Shown: positions 26,305 through 35,272 of the stretch, one piece after another
Layout: each line of letters begins with the position of its first letter
Position numbering within the stretch: the first letter of the stretch is position 1
Assembly: GCF_003572205.1 (NCBI RefSeq)
Contig: NZ_QXNY01000007.1
Location: forward strand, 1-64,000
Reading direction: 5' to 3'
DNA: 64,000 bases
Origin: Algihabitans albus
Lineage (GTDB): Bacteria; Pseudomonadota; Alphaproteobacteria; Kiloniellales; DSM-21159
Notes under the pieces: model-generated
The model's database searches: none
What the model saw: only the letters and a program-made list of their open reading frames with translations
Told to the model about the DNA's origin: nothing
Made by a program: the position numbers and the translations under genes

Positions 26305-27189
26305 ATGTTCGAAGGATTCGAAGCGTTCGATATCGACACGGGCGATGCCGTGATCCACGGGGTGACGGGGGGCCAGGGGCCGCCGCTTCTGCTGCTGCAC
26401 GGGTACCCCCAGACCCATGCCATGTGGCACAAGGTGGCGCCGAGCCTGGCCGCGCGCTTCCGGGTGGTTGCGGCGGATCTCCGCGGCTACGGGCGCTCCT
26501 CCAAACCGCCGAGCGTGCCCGATCACGCGACCTATTCGAAGCGCGCCATGGCGGCCGACATGGCAACGGTCATGCGGGCGCTGGGCCATGAGCGGTTCCT
26601 GCTGGCCGGCCACGACCGCGGCGCCCGGGTCGCCCATCGTCTCGCGCTCGATCATCCCGAGCGGGTCGAACGCCTGGCCGTTCTGGACATCGCGCCGACT
26701 CGCGAGATGTACGCTGGCACGACCGAGGGCTTCGCCCGCGCCTACTGGCACTGGTTCATGCTGATCCAGCCGGCCCCTTTGCCCGAGCGGATGATCGCGG
26801 CCGATCCCGAAGCCTTCTGGCGCAAGAAATGCGGCTCCGGTCCGGCGGGGCTGACTGTCTTCGCGGCCGAGGCGCTGGAAGACTATCTGGCGGCCTTTCG
26901 CGATCCGGCGACGATCCATGCGAGCTGCGAGGACTATCGGGCGGCGGCCGGCCTCGACATCGCCCACGACGACGCCGACGGCGGCCTGAAGCTGAGTTGC
27001 CCGCTGCTGGCGCTCTGGGCCGAGAAAGGTGCCATCGCGGCGCATTTCGACTGCCTGGCGCTCTGGCGACTGCGGGCCGAGGATGTCCGCGGCGAGGCGC
27101 TGCCCGGCGGTCACTACCTGGCCGAGGAGCTGCCCGAGCTCGTCGCCGACAGATTGATGCAGTTCTTCTCCGAAGGGTCCCCCGCGTGA
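26305..27189 (+). CDS. alpha/beta hydrolase, fluoroacetate/haloacetate dehalogenase-like
   Basis: A 294-residue enzyme starting at ATG 26305, which matches the usual family N-terminus (MFEGFEAFDID). The set of residues known for fluoroacetate dehalogenase is present in order: nucleophile Asp104 with Arg105 and Arg108 (GHDRGARVAH; carboxylate binding), acid Asp128 (LDIAPT), halide-binding His149, Trp150 and Tyr211, and base His270 (GGHYLAEE). This argues for hydrolytic dehalogenation of a 2-haloacid rather than epoxide hydrolysis; the true substrate cannot be read. Its TGA overlaps the ATG of the dehydrogenase gene downstream, so both are likely made together. Confidence 0.85.
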   Translation: MFEGFEAFDIDTGDAVIHGVTGGQGPPLLLLHGYPQTHAMWHKVAPSLAARFRVVAADLRGYGRSSKPPSVPDHATYSKRAMAADMATVMRALGHERFLLAGHDRGARVAHRLALDHPERVERLAVLDIAPTREMYAGTTEGFARAYWHWFMLIQPAPLPERMIAADPEAFWRKKCGSGPAGLTVFAAEALEDYLAAFRDPATIHASCEDYRAAAGLDIAHDDADGGLKLSCPLLALWAEKGAIAAHFDCLALWRLRAEDVRGEALPGGHYLAEELPELVADRLMQFFSEGSPA

Positions 27190-28250
27190 TGGCAAAGACC
27201 TACCGCATCGCGTCCATTCCCGGCGACGGTATCGGCAGGGAGGTGATCCCGGTCGGCCAGCGCGCGATCGAGGCGGTGGCCGCCCGGCATGGTTTCGGGG
27301 TCGCCTGGACCGAGTTCGACTGGTCCTGCGAGCGCTATGCCGAGACCGGGCGCATGATGCCGGAGGATGGCGTCGCCCAGGTGAAGGGGCACGACGCCAT
27401 CTATCTCGGTGCCGTCGGCTATCCGGGCGTAGCGGACCATGTGTCGCTTTGGGGCTTGCTGATTCCACTGCGGCGCGAGCTGGATCTCTACGCCAATGTA
27501 CGGCCTGTGCGCCTGTTGCGCGGCGTGACCTCGCCGCTGGCCGGGCGCGGGCCCGAGGACATCGACTTCGTCGTGGTGCGCGAGAATGTCGAGGGCGAGT
27601 ATTCGGAGATCGGCGGACGGCTCTACCACGGCACCGATCAGGAGACCGCGAGCCAGCTTTCGGTCTTCACCCGCCGTGGCACCGACCGCATCATGGACTA
27701 TGCCTTCGAACTGGCGAAGACGCGGCGCGGCAAGGTCGCCTCCGCCACCAAGTCGAACGGCATCGTTCACACCATGCCCTTCTGGGACGAGCGCTTCGCG
27801 GCCGCGCAGGCGCGTCATCCGGAGGTGACCGGCGCGCAGTTCCACATCGATATCCTGACCGCCCACTTCGTCCTGCACCCCGACTGGTTCGACGTGGTGG
27901 TGGGCTCCAACCTTTTCGGCGACATCCTGTCCGACCTCGGCCCGGCGGTCGCCGGTTCGATCGGCATCGCGCCGGCGGCCAATCTCAATCCCGAGCGCAT
28001 GTTCCCCTCGCTGTTCGAACCGGTGCATGGTTCGGCGCCGGACATCGCCGGCCAGGGTATCGCCAATCCCGTCGCGGCGGTCTGGACGGCCGCGATGATG
28101 CTGGACCACCTCGGCGAGGCCGAAGCCGCCCGGGCCTTGATCGCCGCCGTCGAGACCTCGCTGGAGCGGCCGGAAACCCGCACCCGCGACCTCGGCGGGA
28201 CGGCCGATACCCTGAGCGCCGCCGCCGCGATCCTCGAGGCTGTCGGCTAG
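27189..28250 (+). CDS. tartrate dehydrogenase/D-malate dehydrogenase (decarboxylating)
   Basis: A 353-residue member of the isocitrate/isopropylmalate dehydrogenase fold, TtuC/DmlA group. The N-terminus has PGDGIGREVIP, substrate-binding arginines lie in LRRELDLYANVRPVR, the REN-x-EGEYS motif follows, and the Mg-binding aspartates are in NLFGDILSDLG; the NAD-binding GSAPDIAGQGIANPVA is intact. It oxidises D-malate or tartrate to oxaloacetate-type products, with decarboxylation for malate. It starts at ATG 27189, one base overlapping the stop of the dehalogenase-like gene (TGATG). The pairing may link a 2-hydroxyacid product to central metabolism. Confidence 0.9.
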   Translation: MAKTYRIASIPGDGIGREVIPVGQRAIEAVAARHGFGVAWTEFDWSCERYAETGRMMPEDGVAQVKGHDAIYLGAVGYPGVADHVSLWGLLIPLRRELDLYANVRPVRLLRGVTSPLAGRGPEDIDFVVVRENVEGEYSEIGGRLYHGTDQETASQLSVFTRRGTDRIMDYAFELAKTRRGKVASATKSNGIVHTMPFWDERFAAAQARHPEVTGAQFHIDILTAHFVLHPDWFDVVVGSNLFGDILSDLGPAVAGSIGIAPAANLNPERMFPSLFEPVHGSAPDIAGQGIANPVAAVWTAAMMLDHLGEAEAARALIAAVETSLERPETRTRDLGGTADTLSAAAAILEAVG

Positions 28251-28309
28251 AGCTAGCGCTCTCTCTTTCGCCTCCCCTCTTTCGCCGTTGAGGGGATTGG
28301 AGTAGCGTT

Positions 28310-28500
28310 CGCGTGGCGATGGTTCCCCGGAGACGGGGAGGCAAGAGGGAACGGGGTGAGGCATGCAGCGCCAAAGCCCCGGCTGTCCCCGCAACTGTAA
28401 GCGGCGAGCCCCCGCGTCCACGACGGCCACTGGGAAACTGGGAAGGCCGGACGCATCAAGGGCGAAGACCCGCGAGCCAGGAGACCTGCCGTCGCAAGCG
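28310..28500 (+). ncRNA. cobalamin (adenosylcobalamin) riboswitch
   Basis: The leader of btuB has the ordered conserved blocks of the B12 riboswitch: GGTTCCCCGGAGACGGGGAG-type P2 region with GGGAACGGGGTGAGGC, then AAAGCCCCGGCTGTCCCCGC AACTGTAAGCGG (written with a break), the CCACTGGG and GGGAAGGC elements, and the B12 box GCGAGCCAGGAGACCTGCC near 28472-28490. About 200 bases separate it from the btuB start. Bound B12 would reduce expression of the downstream uptake operon. Confidence 0.95.
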
Positions 28501-28698
28501 TCACCCTTTCCGCCGATCGGGGTGTATCGGTGGGACGGAAACCCGTTTGCGGTGACGCGGCCTTCGGTCGTGCCGTCGTGGGGGGACTCCGGTGTCGGGG
28601 TGTCGGATAGATCCAACAGACCTACCAGCGCCTTTCGCGGCGCTTCCCGCGCGGCGTGACCGGCCAGCAACGGTCACCGAGTCAAGCGGGAGTTCCAG

Positions 28699-30690
28699 AT
28701 GTCTCAGTTTAGGGTCCCGGGTGCCGCCCTTCGCGGCGCCCTTGTCGCCGGCACGGCCATGGCCGTGCTGAACCTGTCTTCGGCCGCTGCGCAGGAGAGC
28801 GCGGCTTCGGACAACTTGGTCCAGGGTTCCGTTCCCCAAGTGCCGGAGGTGGTGGTCTCGGCCAGCCGCGTGCCCTTGCCTTCGGTGGCGGTCGGCAGTG
28901 CCGTTACCGTGATCACCGGCGAGGAGCTGGAGAACAAGCAGAGCCGCTTCGTCGCCGACGTGCTGCGCGAGGTGCCGGGGGTCTCGGTCAACCGGACCGG
29001 CGGCTTCGGAGGCCTCACCCAGGTTCGCATCCGCGGCGCCGAGGCCAACCACACCCTGGTGCTGATCGACGGCATGGAGGTTGGCGACCCCTTCAACGGC
29101 AGCGAGTTCGATTTCTCGCAGTTGCTGACCAACGATATCGAGCGGATCGAGATCCTGCGCGGCGCCCAGAGCGCGCTCTACGGCAGCGAGGCGATCGGCG
29201 GCGTCATCTCGATCACCACGAAAGCGGCGCGGCCGGGCTTCGCCGCCTCGCTGGCGGCCGAGGGCGGCTCCTTCGCGACCAAGAACCTGCGCGGCAGCGC
29301 CAACGCCGGCTTCGAGGACTTCGACCTGCGGGTCGGGATCGAAGCCTTCGAGACCGCCGGATTCGATCTCTCGCCGAGCGGCGACGAAAACGACTTCAGC
29401 CAAGCGATCTCCGCGAACTTCCGCAGCGCTTACCGGCCGGTCGACGATCTTGAGTTCCGCGTCAACGGCCGTCTCGTGGACCGGGAACTCGAGACCGACG
29501 GCCAGGACTTCGTGACGACGGGCGAGGCGATCGACGCCGACACCTACAACGAGATCCGCGACCTCAGTCTGCGGGCCGAGGGCCAGCTCGATCTCTTCGG
29601 CGGTGCCTGGGAACAGACCCTGGGCGGCGCCTTCACCCGCTCCGACCTCGACCGCTTCGACGGCGGTGCGCTGACCTCGGGCAGCGTGGGCAGCAAACGC
29701 AAGCTGGACTATCAGAGCAACGTCACGCTTGAGACGCCCAACTTGCTGGAGACGGTGCACGGCTTCACCGTCTTCGGCGAGGTCGAGCAGGAGCGCTTCG
29801 AGAACATCCAGCCCTTCGTCCCCACCGCCGACCGGGAAGAGCGGACCACCAACTACGCCGTCGTCGGCGAGTACCGCCTACAGGCCTTCGAACGCCTGTT
29901 CCTCAGCGGCTCCCTGCGGCACGACGCGTTCGAGGAGTTCGAGGACGCCACGACCTATCGCGTCACCGGCTCCTTCGACGTGCCGGAGACCGGTTCGCGC
30001 CTGCACGCCAGCTACGGCACCGGCATCAAGGCGCCGACCTTCTTCGAGCTGTTCGGCTTCGACCCCGGCACCTTCGTCGGCAATCCGAATCTGGAGCCCG
30101 AGCGGTCGGAAGGCTGGGACGTCGGGATCGAACAGCAATTCCTCGACGGCCGGGTCGTGGCCGACGTCACCTACTTTCAGGCGGATCTCTTCGACGAAAT
30201 CTCGAGCGACTTCGCCGGCGGCTTCACCACGCCGGTCAATCTGAGCGGGGAGAGCGAACGCAACGGCGTGGAGACCAGCCTGCGGATCGTCCCCTTCGAC
30301 GGTCTGACACTGACCGGCAGCTACACCTTCATGAACGCGCGCCAGCCCGACGACCGTTTCGAAATCCGCCGGCCGCGCCACTCGGCGAGCTTCAACGCCA
30401 ACTGGAGCTTTCTGGATGCACGGGCCAACCTGAACCTGGGTGTCGATTACAACGGCGAGGCGGAGGATCTGGAGTTCGCCACCGCCACCGACCGGACGCG
30501 GGTGAGACTGGACGACTACACCCTGGTCTCGCTGGCCGGGCGCTACCGCCCGGTCGAGGGCGTCGAGGTTTTCGGCCGAATCGAGAATGCCCTGAACCAA
30601 GACTATCAGGAGGTCTTCGGCTTCGAGACACCCGGCCGGGCCGTCTTCGTCGGGGCCCGCTTCAGCTTCGGCCCGAGCGGGCTGCAGTAG
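28699..30690 (+). CDS. btuB: TonB-dependent vitamin B12 outer membrane receptor
   Basis: A 663-residue receptor. Signal peptide about residues 1-31; a TonB box-like EVVVSASR near residue 50; plug domain about 55-165 (DVLREVPGVSVNRTGGFGGL, VRIRGAEANHTLVLIDGME, ILRGAQSALYGSEAIGGVIS); then a 22-strand barrel ending in an aromatic-terminated strand (VFVGARFSFG) followed by a few extra residues. Position directly behind the cobalamin riboswitch and ahead of btuF, btuC and btuD assigns cobalamin as ligand. GGGAG stands before ATG 28699. Confidence 0.95.
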   Translation: MSQFRVPGAALRGALVAGTAMAVLNLSSAAAQESAASDNLVQGSVPQVPEVVVSASRVPLPSVAVGSAVTVITGEELENKQSRFVADVLREVPGVSVNRTGGFGGLTQVRIRGAEANHTLVLIDGMEVGDPFNGSEFDFSQLLTNDIERIEILRGAQSALYGSEAIGGVISITTKAARPGFAASLAAEGGSFATKNLRGSANAGFEDFDLRVGIEAFETAGFDLSPSGDENDFSQAISANFRSAYRPVDDLEFRVNGRLVDRELETDGQDFVTTGEAIDADTYNEIRDLSLRAEGQLDLFGGAWEQTLGGAFTRSDLDRFDGGALTSGSVGSKRKLDYQSNVTLETPNLLETVHGFTVFGEVEQERFENIQPFVPTADREERTTNYAVVGEYRLQAFERLFLSGSLRHDAFEEFEDATTYRVTGSFDVPETGSRLHASYGTGIKAPTFFELFGFDPGTFVGNPNLEPERSEGWDVGIEQQFLDGRVVADVTYFQADLFDEISSDFAGGFTTPVNLSGESERNGVETSLRIVPFDGLTLTGSYTFMNARQPDDRFEIRRPRHSASFNANWSFLDARANLNLGVDYNGEAEDLEFATATDRTRVRLDDYTLVSLAGRYRPVEGVEVFGRIENALNQDYQEVFGFETPGRAVFVGARFSFGPSGLQ

Positions 30691-30698
30691 AGGAGACC

Positions 30699-31583
30699 AT
30701 GCGCGCGCCGGCCATCTCCTTCGTCCTGGCAGCCCTGACGTTCATGGGCTTGGCGGTACCGCCCGTTTCGGCGGCGCCGCCTCAGCGCGTCGTCTCCCTG
30801 AACGTCTGCAGCGATCAACTGCTGATGCTGCTGGCCGCGCCGGAGCGGATCGCCGCCGTCTCCTACCTTGCGACCGACCCTGAGGTCTCCGCCTTGGCCG
30901 CCGAGGCGCGCGGTCTGACCAGCACCAGCGGCCGGCTGGAAGAGGTGCTGGAGCTGCAGCCGGATCTGGTTCTGGTCGGCAGCTTCACGACCCGGCCGAC
31001 CGTTTTCGCGCTCAGGCGTCTCGGCATTCCCGTCGTCGAGCTTTCGCCGGCCCGGTCCTTCGCCGAGATCCGCGCCAACCTGCGCCAAGTCGGCGCGGCG
31101 CTGTCGACATCGGAGCGGGCCGAGCGGTTGATCGCCGACTTCGACGAGACCCTGACGGCCGTCACGCAGGCGCAGAAAGGCCGGGCGGAAAGCGACCGCC
31201 CGCGTGTCGCAGTTTACGGGGTCAACGGTTGGTCCGCCGGACCCGGCAGCCTGCGGCACGCGGTGCTGGAGGCAGCCGGTCTGGAAAATCTGGCGGGCGA
31301 AGCCCTGATCGGCACGCGCTCCCATCTTCCTCTCGAGGTTCTGATCGGGACGCGGCCCGAGCTGATCGTGACCTCCCAGCGCGAACCCCAGGCGCCGGCG
31401 TTGGCCGAGGCCCTGCTGAGGCATCCGGCCTTCCTGGAGCTGCGGGGCCGCAGCAGCCTGGTTGCCATCCCGCAGGCGCTCTGGACCTGCGGCACACCCT
31501 TGATCGCCAAGGCCGTAACCCGCCTCGCCGATGGCACGCGGGGTGCCCGCTTCACCGACCGGCCGCCGGAGCCCGCGCCTTGA
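30699..31583 (+). CDS. btuF: cobalamin ABC transporter substrate-binding protein
   Basis: A 294-residue periplasmic cobalamin-binding protein (class III, PF01497 fold). Signal peptide about residues 1-24 (cleavage after VSA, no lipobox). The mature part begins PPQRVVSLNVCSDQLLMLLA, with two lobes joined by a long helix, GWSAGPGSLRHAVLEAAGLENLAGE typical of the family and a C-terminal FLELRGRSSLVAIPQALWTCGTP. It begins 8 bp after btuB and its stop overlaps the TTG start of the permease, so it is part of the riboswitch-controlled operon. Confidence 0.92.
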   Translation: MRAPAISFVLAALTFMGLAVPPVSAAPPQRVVSLNVCSDQLLMLLAAPERIAAVSYLATDPEVSALAAEARGLTSTSGRLEEVLELQPDLVLVGSFTTRPTVFALRRLGIPVVELSPARSFAEIRANLRQVGAALSTSERAERLIADFDETLTAVTQAQKGRAESDRPRVAVYGVNGWSAGPGSLRHAVLEAAGLENLAGEALIGTRSHLPLEVLIGTRPELIVTSQREPQAPALAEALLRHPAFLELRGRSSLVAIPQALWTCGTPLIAKAVTRLADGTRGARFTDRPPEPAP

Positions 31584-32611
31584 GGCCGCCCTTACCTCAG
31601 ACCGCCAACCTGCGGCCCCAGGGCTCCCGCGCCGGGGTGGCGGCGCTGCTGCTGGCGGGGGCGGCGGTTCTGCTCTTCACGGTTTCGCTCTCGGTCGGGC
31701 CCGCGCAGCTTTCACCGGCGGCGACGTTCGCCGGTCTGCTCGACCCGGCCGACCCGGTTGCCGGCTTGATCGTCTGGGAAATCCGTTTGCCGCGCACGTT
31801 GCTGGCCTTTCTGATCGGCGCTGTCCTCGGTCTATCCGGTGCCGCCTTGCAGGGGCTGCTGCGCAATCCCCTGGCGGAGCCGGGCCTGCTCGGCGTCTCT
31901 CCGGCCGCCGCCTTCGGTGCCGTCGCGGTCTTCTACTCGGGCTTGGCCGGCAGCTTCGCGCTGGCGCTGCCGCTGGGCGGGATCGCGGGGGCGGGCCTCG
32001 CGGTGTTGCTGCTGCAGCTTCTGGCCGGGCGGGGCGGCGTCCTGACCCTCATCCTCGCGGGCGTCGCGGTAAGCAGCTTCGCTGGGGCGCTGACCTCCCT
32101 GGCGCTGAACCTTTCGCCCAACCCCTTCGCCACGGCGGAAATCGTCTTCTGGCTGCTCGGCTCCGTCGCCGATCGAAGCTGGCAGCAGGTTGCCCTGGCG
32201 CTGCCTTTTCTGGCGCTGGGCAGCGGCCTGCTGCTGAGTGCGACGCGCGGGCTGGAGGCCTTGTCCCTGGGGGAGGAAGCGGCGGCGACCCTGGGTCAAC
32301 CGCCGCAGCGCACGCGCGGTCTGGTGGTCTTCGGAACGGCCCTGGCGGTCGGTGCGGCCACCGCCGTGTCGGGCGCCATCGGCTTCGTCGGGCTGATCGT
32401 GCCGCACGTGCTGCGGCCCCTGGTCGGGCACAGACCCGGCCGTCTGCTGCCGCTGGCGGCGTTGGGCGGCGGCACGCTGCTGCTGGCGGCCGACCTCTGC
32501 GTCCGGCTGCTGTCGCCGGGACCCGAATTGAAGTTGGGCGTGGTCACGGCGCTGGTCGGCGCGCCCTTCTTCCTGCTGCTGTTGCTGCGTTTGCGGCGGG
32601 AGGTGGCATGA
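31580..32611 (+). CDS. btuC: cobalamin ABC transporter permease (FecCD family)
   Basis: A 343-residue inner-membrane permease with about ten helices. The TTG at 31580, overlapping the btuF stop (TTGA), is the most likely start because it places the first helix (GVAALLLAGAAVLLFTVSLS) about 20 residues in. Family motifs are LRLPRTLLAFLIGAVLGLSG-like (here EIRLPRTLLAFLIGAVLGLS), LQGLLRNPLAEPGLLGVSPA, and the ATPase-coupling loop GFVGLIVPHVLRPLVGHRPG. The btuD start codon overlaps its stop (ATGA, 32608). Confidence 0.92.
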   Translation: MRPPLPQTANLRPQGSRAGVAALLLAGAAVLLFTVSLSVGPAQLSPAATFAGLLDPADPVAGLIVWEIRLPRTLLAFLIGAVLGLSGAALQGLLRNPLAEPGLLGVSPAAAFGAVAVFYSGLAGSFALALPLGGIAGAGLAVLLLQLLAGRGGVLTLILAGVAVSSFAGALTSLALNLSPNPFATAEIVFWLLGSVADRSWQQVALALPFLALGSGLLLSATRGLEALSLGEEAAATLGQPPQRTRGLVVFGTALAVGAATAVSGAIGFVGLIVPHVLRPLVGHRPGRLLPLAALGGGTLLLAADLCVRLLSPGPELKLGVVTALVGAPFFLLLLLRLRREVA

Positions 32612-33411
32612 GCCCGCTGCGGATCGAGGACCTGGAGGTGCGGCTGTCCGGCCGTCCCATACTGCGGCAGGTGTCCCTGGAGGCCATGGCCGGCGAGGTG
32701 GTCGGTCTGATCGGTCCCAATGGCGCCGGCAAGACGACGCTGCTGCGCGCCGCCGCCGGGCTGTTGCCGCCGACGGCCGGCCGGATCCATCTGTTCGGGC
32801 GCGCGCTGGCCGATTGGTCTCAGGTCGAGCGGGCGCGCACCCTGGCCTATCTGCCTCAGGCGCGCGATGCGGTCTGGCGGATCACGGTCGCCGATCTGGT
32901 ACGGCTCGGCCGGCTGCCGCACCGTGCCGGCTGGTGGCAGGGGCCGACGGCGGAGGACCGGACCGCCGTCGCGGAGGCCCTGGATGCCTGCGACGTCGCG
33001 GGCCTGGCGGAACGGCCCATGACGGAGCTGTCGGGCGGCGAGTTGGCGCGGGCGGTTCTGGCGCGGGTCGTGGCCACGCGGCCGAGCCTGCTGCTGGCCG
33101 ACGAGCCGACGGCGGGGCTGGACCCGGCGCACGGATTGGACGTCATGCAGCTCTTTCGGCGACTGGCCTCGGACGGCCTGGCCGTCGTGGTGACCCTGCA
33201 CGACCTGAACTTGGCCGGGCGCTTCTGCGACCGCCTTGTCTTGTTGGACGGCGGCGCGCGGGTCGCAGAGGGCGTGCCGGCCAGCGTACTGACGCCCGAG
33301 CGGCTGCGCAGCGCCTATCAGGTCGAGGCAGCGCAGGTCACGGTCGCCGGCGAGTCCCTGGTGGTGCCCTTGCGCAGGGCGGGCGGTTCGTCGCGGGCGG
33401 CTTTGCGATGA
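32608..33411 (+). CDS. btuD: cobalamin ABC transporter ATPase
   Basis: A 267-residue ATPase. Walker A GPNGAGKTT, Q-loop AYLPQARDA, signature LSGGELARA, Walker B LLLADEPTAGLDP and switch TLHDLNLAGRF are complete; the pattern is that of FecE/BtuD/HmuV ATPases. It overlaps btuC by 4 bp and the tonB-type gene downstream by 4 bp, so the four transport genes form one translationally coupled unit. Confidence 0.92.
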   Translation: MSPLRIEDLEVRLSGRPILRQVSLEAMAGEVVGLIGPNGAGKTTLLRAAAGLLPPTAGRIHLFGRALADWSQVERARTLAYLPQARDAVWRITVADLVRLGRLPHRAGWWQGPTAEDRTAVAEALDACDVAGLAERPMTELSGGELARAVLARVVATRPSLLLADEPTAGLDPAHGLDVMQLFRRLASDGLAVVVTLHDLNLAGRFCDRLVLLDGGARVAEGVPASVLTPERLRSAYQVEAAQVTVAGESLVVPLRRAGGSSRAALR

Positions 33412-34289
33412 TGCGGGCGGCGCTCTCCTCCTTGCCCGGCGGATCGGGCGCCATGGCGATCGCCATCACCGTTTCGACGGTGGCGCATGCCTCGCTGCTC
33501 GGCCTTTTCCTGCTCGGCGCCAGCGATCCCGTCGCGCCGCCATCGGCCCACGTGACCGTCGAGCTCTTCGCTGTCCCGGCCGGGGCGCCGGGCTCCGCGC
33601 CGAGCCTCGAGTCCGCTTCCGCGCAACGCGCGGCCGAGGCACCGGTCCAGCAGGCGGAGCTGACGGCTCCGCCGGACCCGATCGAGCCGGAGACCGCGAC
33701 CGAGGCCGCCACCGCCACGCCCGTTCCTCTGGAGGTCGCGGCGGTCGCGACCGCCGCGGAGGCCGAGTTGCCGCCGCCGACCGACCCTCTCGCGGCTGAG
33801 GCCGTCATCGCGGCGTCCCAGTCACCGCCGCCGCTGCCGCGACGGCGCCCGGCGGCGGCGCAGATGCCGACGCCCCCCATAACGCCACCGGCCGAGGCGG
33901 AGGCGACTCCCGCTCCTGAAGCGAGTCCTCCCGCCGCGACGCGCCGTGCGGTGGCGGTCAGCGACGCCGACGGATCGGCTGCAGCCGCGTCCGCGCCGGG
34001 CGGCCCCAGTCAGGGGGCCGAACTGCGGCCCGGCGGCAATCCGGCACCGACCTATCCGGAGTCGGCCCGCCGGCAAGGTCAGGAAGGCCGGGTCATGCTG
34101 CGGGTGACCGTCGGTAGAGACGGCCGGACCCGCGCTGTTCGGGTGCTGCGGTCGAGCGGTCATGACAGGCTGGACCGCGCCGCCAAGGAAGCGGTCGAAC
34201 GCTGGCGCTTCGAGCCGGCGCGTCGGGCCGGGCAGCCGGTGGAGGGTCTGCTCGACATCCCGGTGACCTTCCGTCTCAATAACGTATGA
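33408..34289 (+). CDS. tonB: TonB-like energy transducer
   Basis: A 293-residue protein. One N-terminal membrane anchor lies at about residues 14-40 (AMAIAITVSTVAHASLLGLF), including the SxxxH-type pattern used to contact ExbB/ExbD. A long Pro/Ala/Glu-rich periplasmic span follows (about 45-205), and the C-terminal TonB domain (about 215-293: NPAPTYPESARRQGQEGRVM, VLRSSGHDRLDRAAKEAVERW, VTFRL). Its place behind btuD makes it a transducer dedicated to BtuB. No exbB or exbD genes are in the window, so it must share these. It overlaps the next gene by 4 bp. Confidence 0.92.
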   Translation: MMRAALSSLPGGSGAMAIAITVSTVAHASLLGLFLLGASDPVAPPSAHVTVELFAVPAGAPGSAPSLESASAQRAAEAPVQQAELTAPPDPIEPETATEAATATPVPLEVAAVATAAEAELPPPTDPLAAEAVIAASQSPPPLPRRRPAAAQMPTPPITPPAEAEATPAPEASPPAATRRAVAVSDADGSAAAASAPGGPSQGAELRPGGNPAPTYPESARRQGQEGRVMLRVTVGRDGRTRAVRVLRSSGHDRLDRAAKEAVERWRFEPARRAGQPVEGLLDIPVTFRLNNV

Positions 34290-35272
34290 CGGAGAGAGAT
34301 CCGATCCGCCGCACGCTGCGGGAGCACTTCGCCTTGCCGAGCAGCGCGTTCAGCATCGGCAGTTTCGGGGCCATTGCGGAGTTCCATCGCCGGACCGACG
34401 AGCCGGTCGAAGGACTTCCCGGCGACAGGTTGGGCATCGCAACGGCGCGCGGAGCCCTGCGCGTCACCCTTCGGCCCGACGCGCGCGGCATCGCCTACGA
34501 GACCTTGAGCCGCGACGGCCGCCGCTGGCAGCAGGGCGTGGCCTTCTGCCTGCCCGAGGCTGCGGGCCATAGCCAAGCGCGCCGGATGCTGACGCCACTG
34601 GGTCCGGACCAAGAGGCGATCCGCGCAGGCGACCGTGCTGCGCTGCTGTTCGACATGGGCCTGGGGGCCCGCAACATCGATTTCTGCGTGCGCAGTGCCG
34701 ACCCCGATCTGGTCCGTCTGCTGGAGCGCCATGCTGGCGAGTCGCTGCTGACGCCCGGTCATCCGGCGGCGGCGGCGATTCTGGAGGCGTCGCCGCATCG
34801 GATCGCGCGCTCGGCGCTGGGGCGCCTGGAGGTCTATCAGGCGATCGGCCGGCTGCGCACGCCGGAGGGACCGCATACCCATTTGCTGCCGAAGTTCCTG
34901 CGCAGCGGCCGCACGCACTCGGCCAACATTCCGGTGCCGCCGGGCTGGCTGCCGGCCCTGATGCTGCATCCGGCCAGCGCGGTCAGCGACGAAAACGGCC
35001 GGCCGATCCCCTACCGGCCCGAGCGGCAGGCGGCCTTCGAGGCGCTGCGCGCGCGCTTTCCCGATCCGGCGGTGCTGCAGGTTCGCGCGGCGCTGCAGGC
35101 GTCCCTTCGGTCGCGAGAAGGCTTGGAGGGTTTCCCGCCGCCGGCCGACCGGACACAGCGCACGGCGCTGCGCGTGGCCTTGCGGCAACTCCGCGCTCAG
35201 GGCGAAGCGAACGGCGAGTTGGCGCCCTGGATCGCCGCCTTCGACCGGGCGGCCACCGCTACTCGAGCGTGA
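34286..35272 (+). CDS. conserved protein of unknown function at the end of the B12 uptake operon
   Basis: A 328-residue soluble-looking protein without signal peptide or transmembrane helix. It resembles from memory a small alphaproteobacterial family of unknown function (DUF6925-like; not verified). Notable regions are SFGAIAEFHR near the N-terminus, GARNIDFCVRS in the middle and TPEGPHTHLLPKFLRSGRTH, a His/Pro-rich stretch that could bind metal or a nucleotide. Its ATG overlaps the tonB stop (ATGA at 34286), so it is co-expressed with B12 uptake and presumably under riboswitch control. Possible roles include cobalamin handling in the cytoplasm; this is inference from position only. Confidence 0.8.
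   Translation: MTERDPIRRTLREHFALPSSAFSIGSFGAIAEFHRRTDEPVEGLPGDRLGIATARGALRVTLRPDARGIAYETLSRDGRRWQQGVAFCLPEAAGHSQARRMLTPLGPDQEAIRAGDRAALLFDMGLGARNIDFCVRSADPDLVRLLERHAGESLLTPGHPAAAAILEASPHRIARSALGRLEVYQAIGRLRTPEGPHTHLLPKFLRSGRTHSANIPVPPGWLPALMLHPASAVSDENGRPIPYRPERQAAFEALRARFPDPAVLQVRAALQASLRSREGLEGFPPPADRTQRTALRVALRQLRAQGEANGELAPWIAAFDRAATATRA

Noticed and set aside
28274-28295. CCCCTC/GAGGGG hairpin after the tartrate dehydrogenase gene
   Set aside because: Only 6-bp arms and no T-run, and it overlaps the start of the riboswitch leader; termination cannot be supported.
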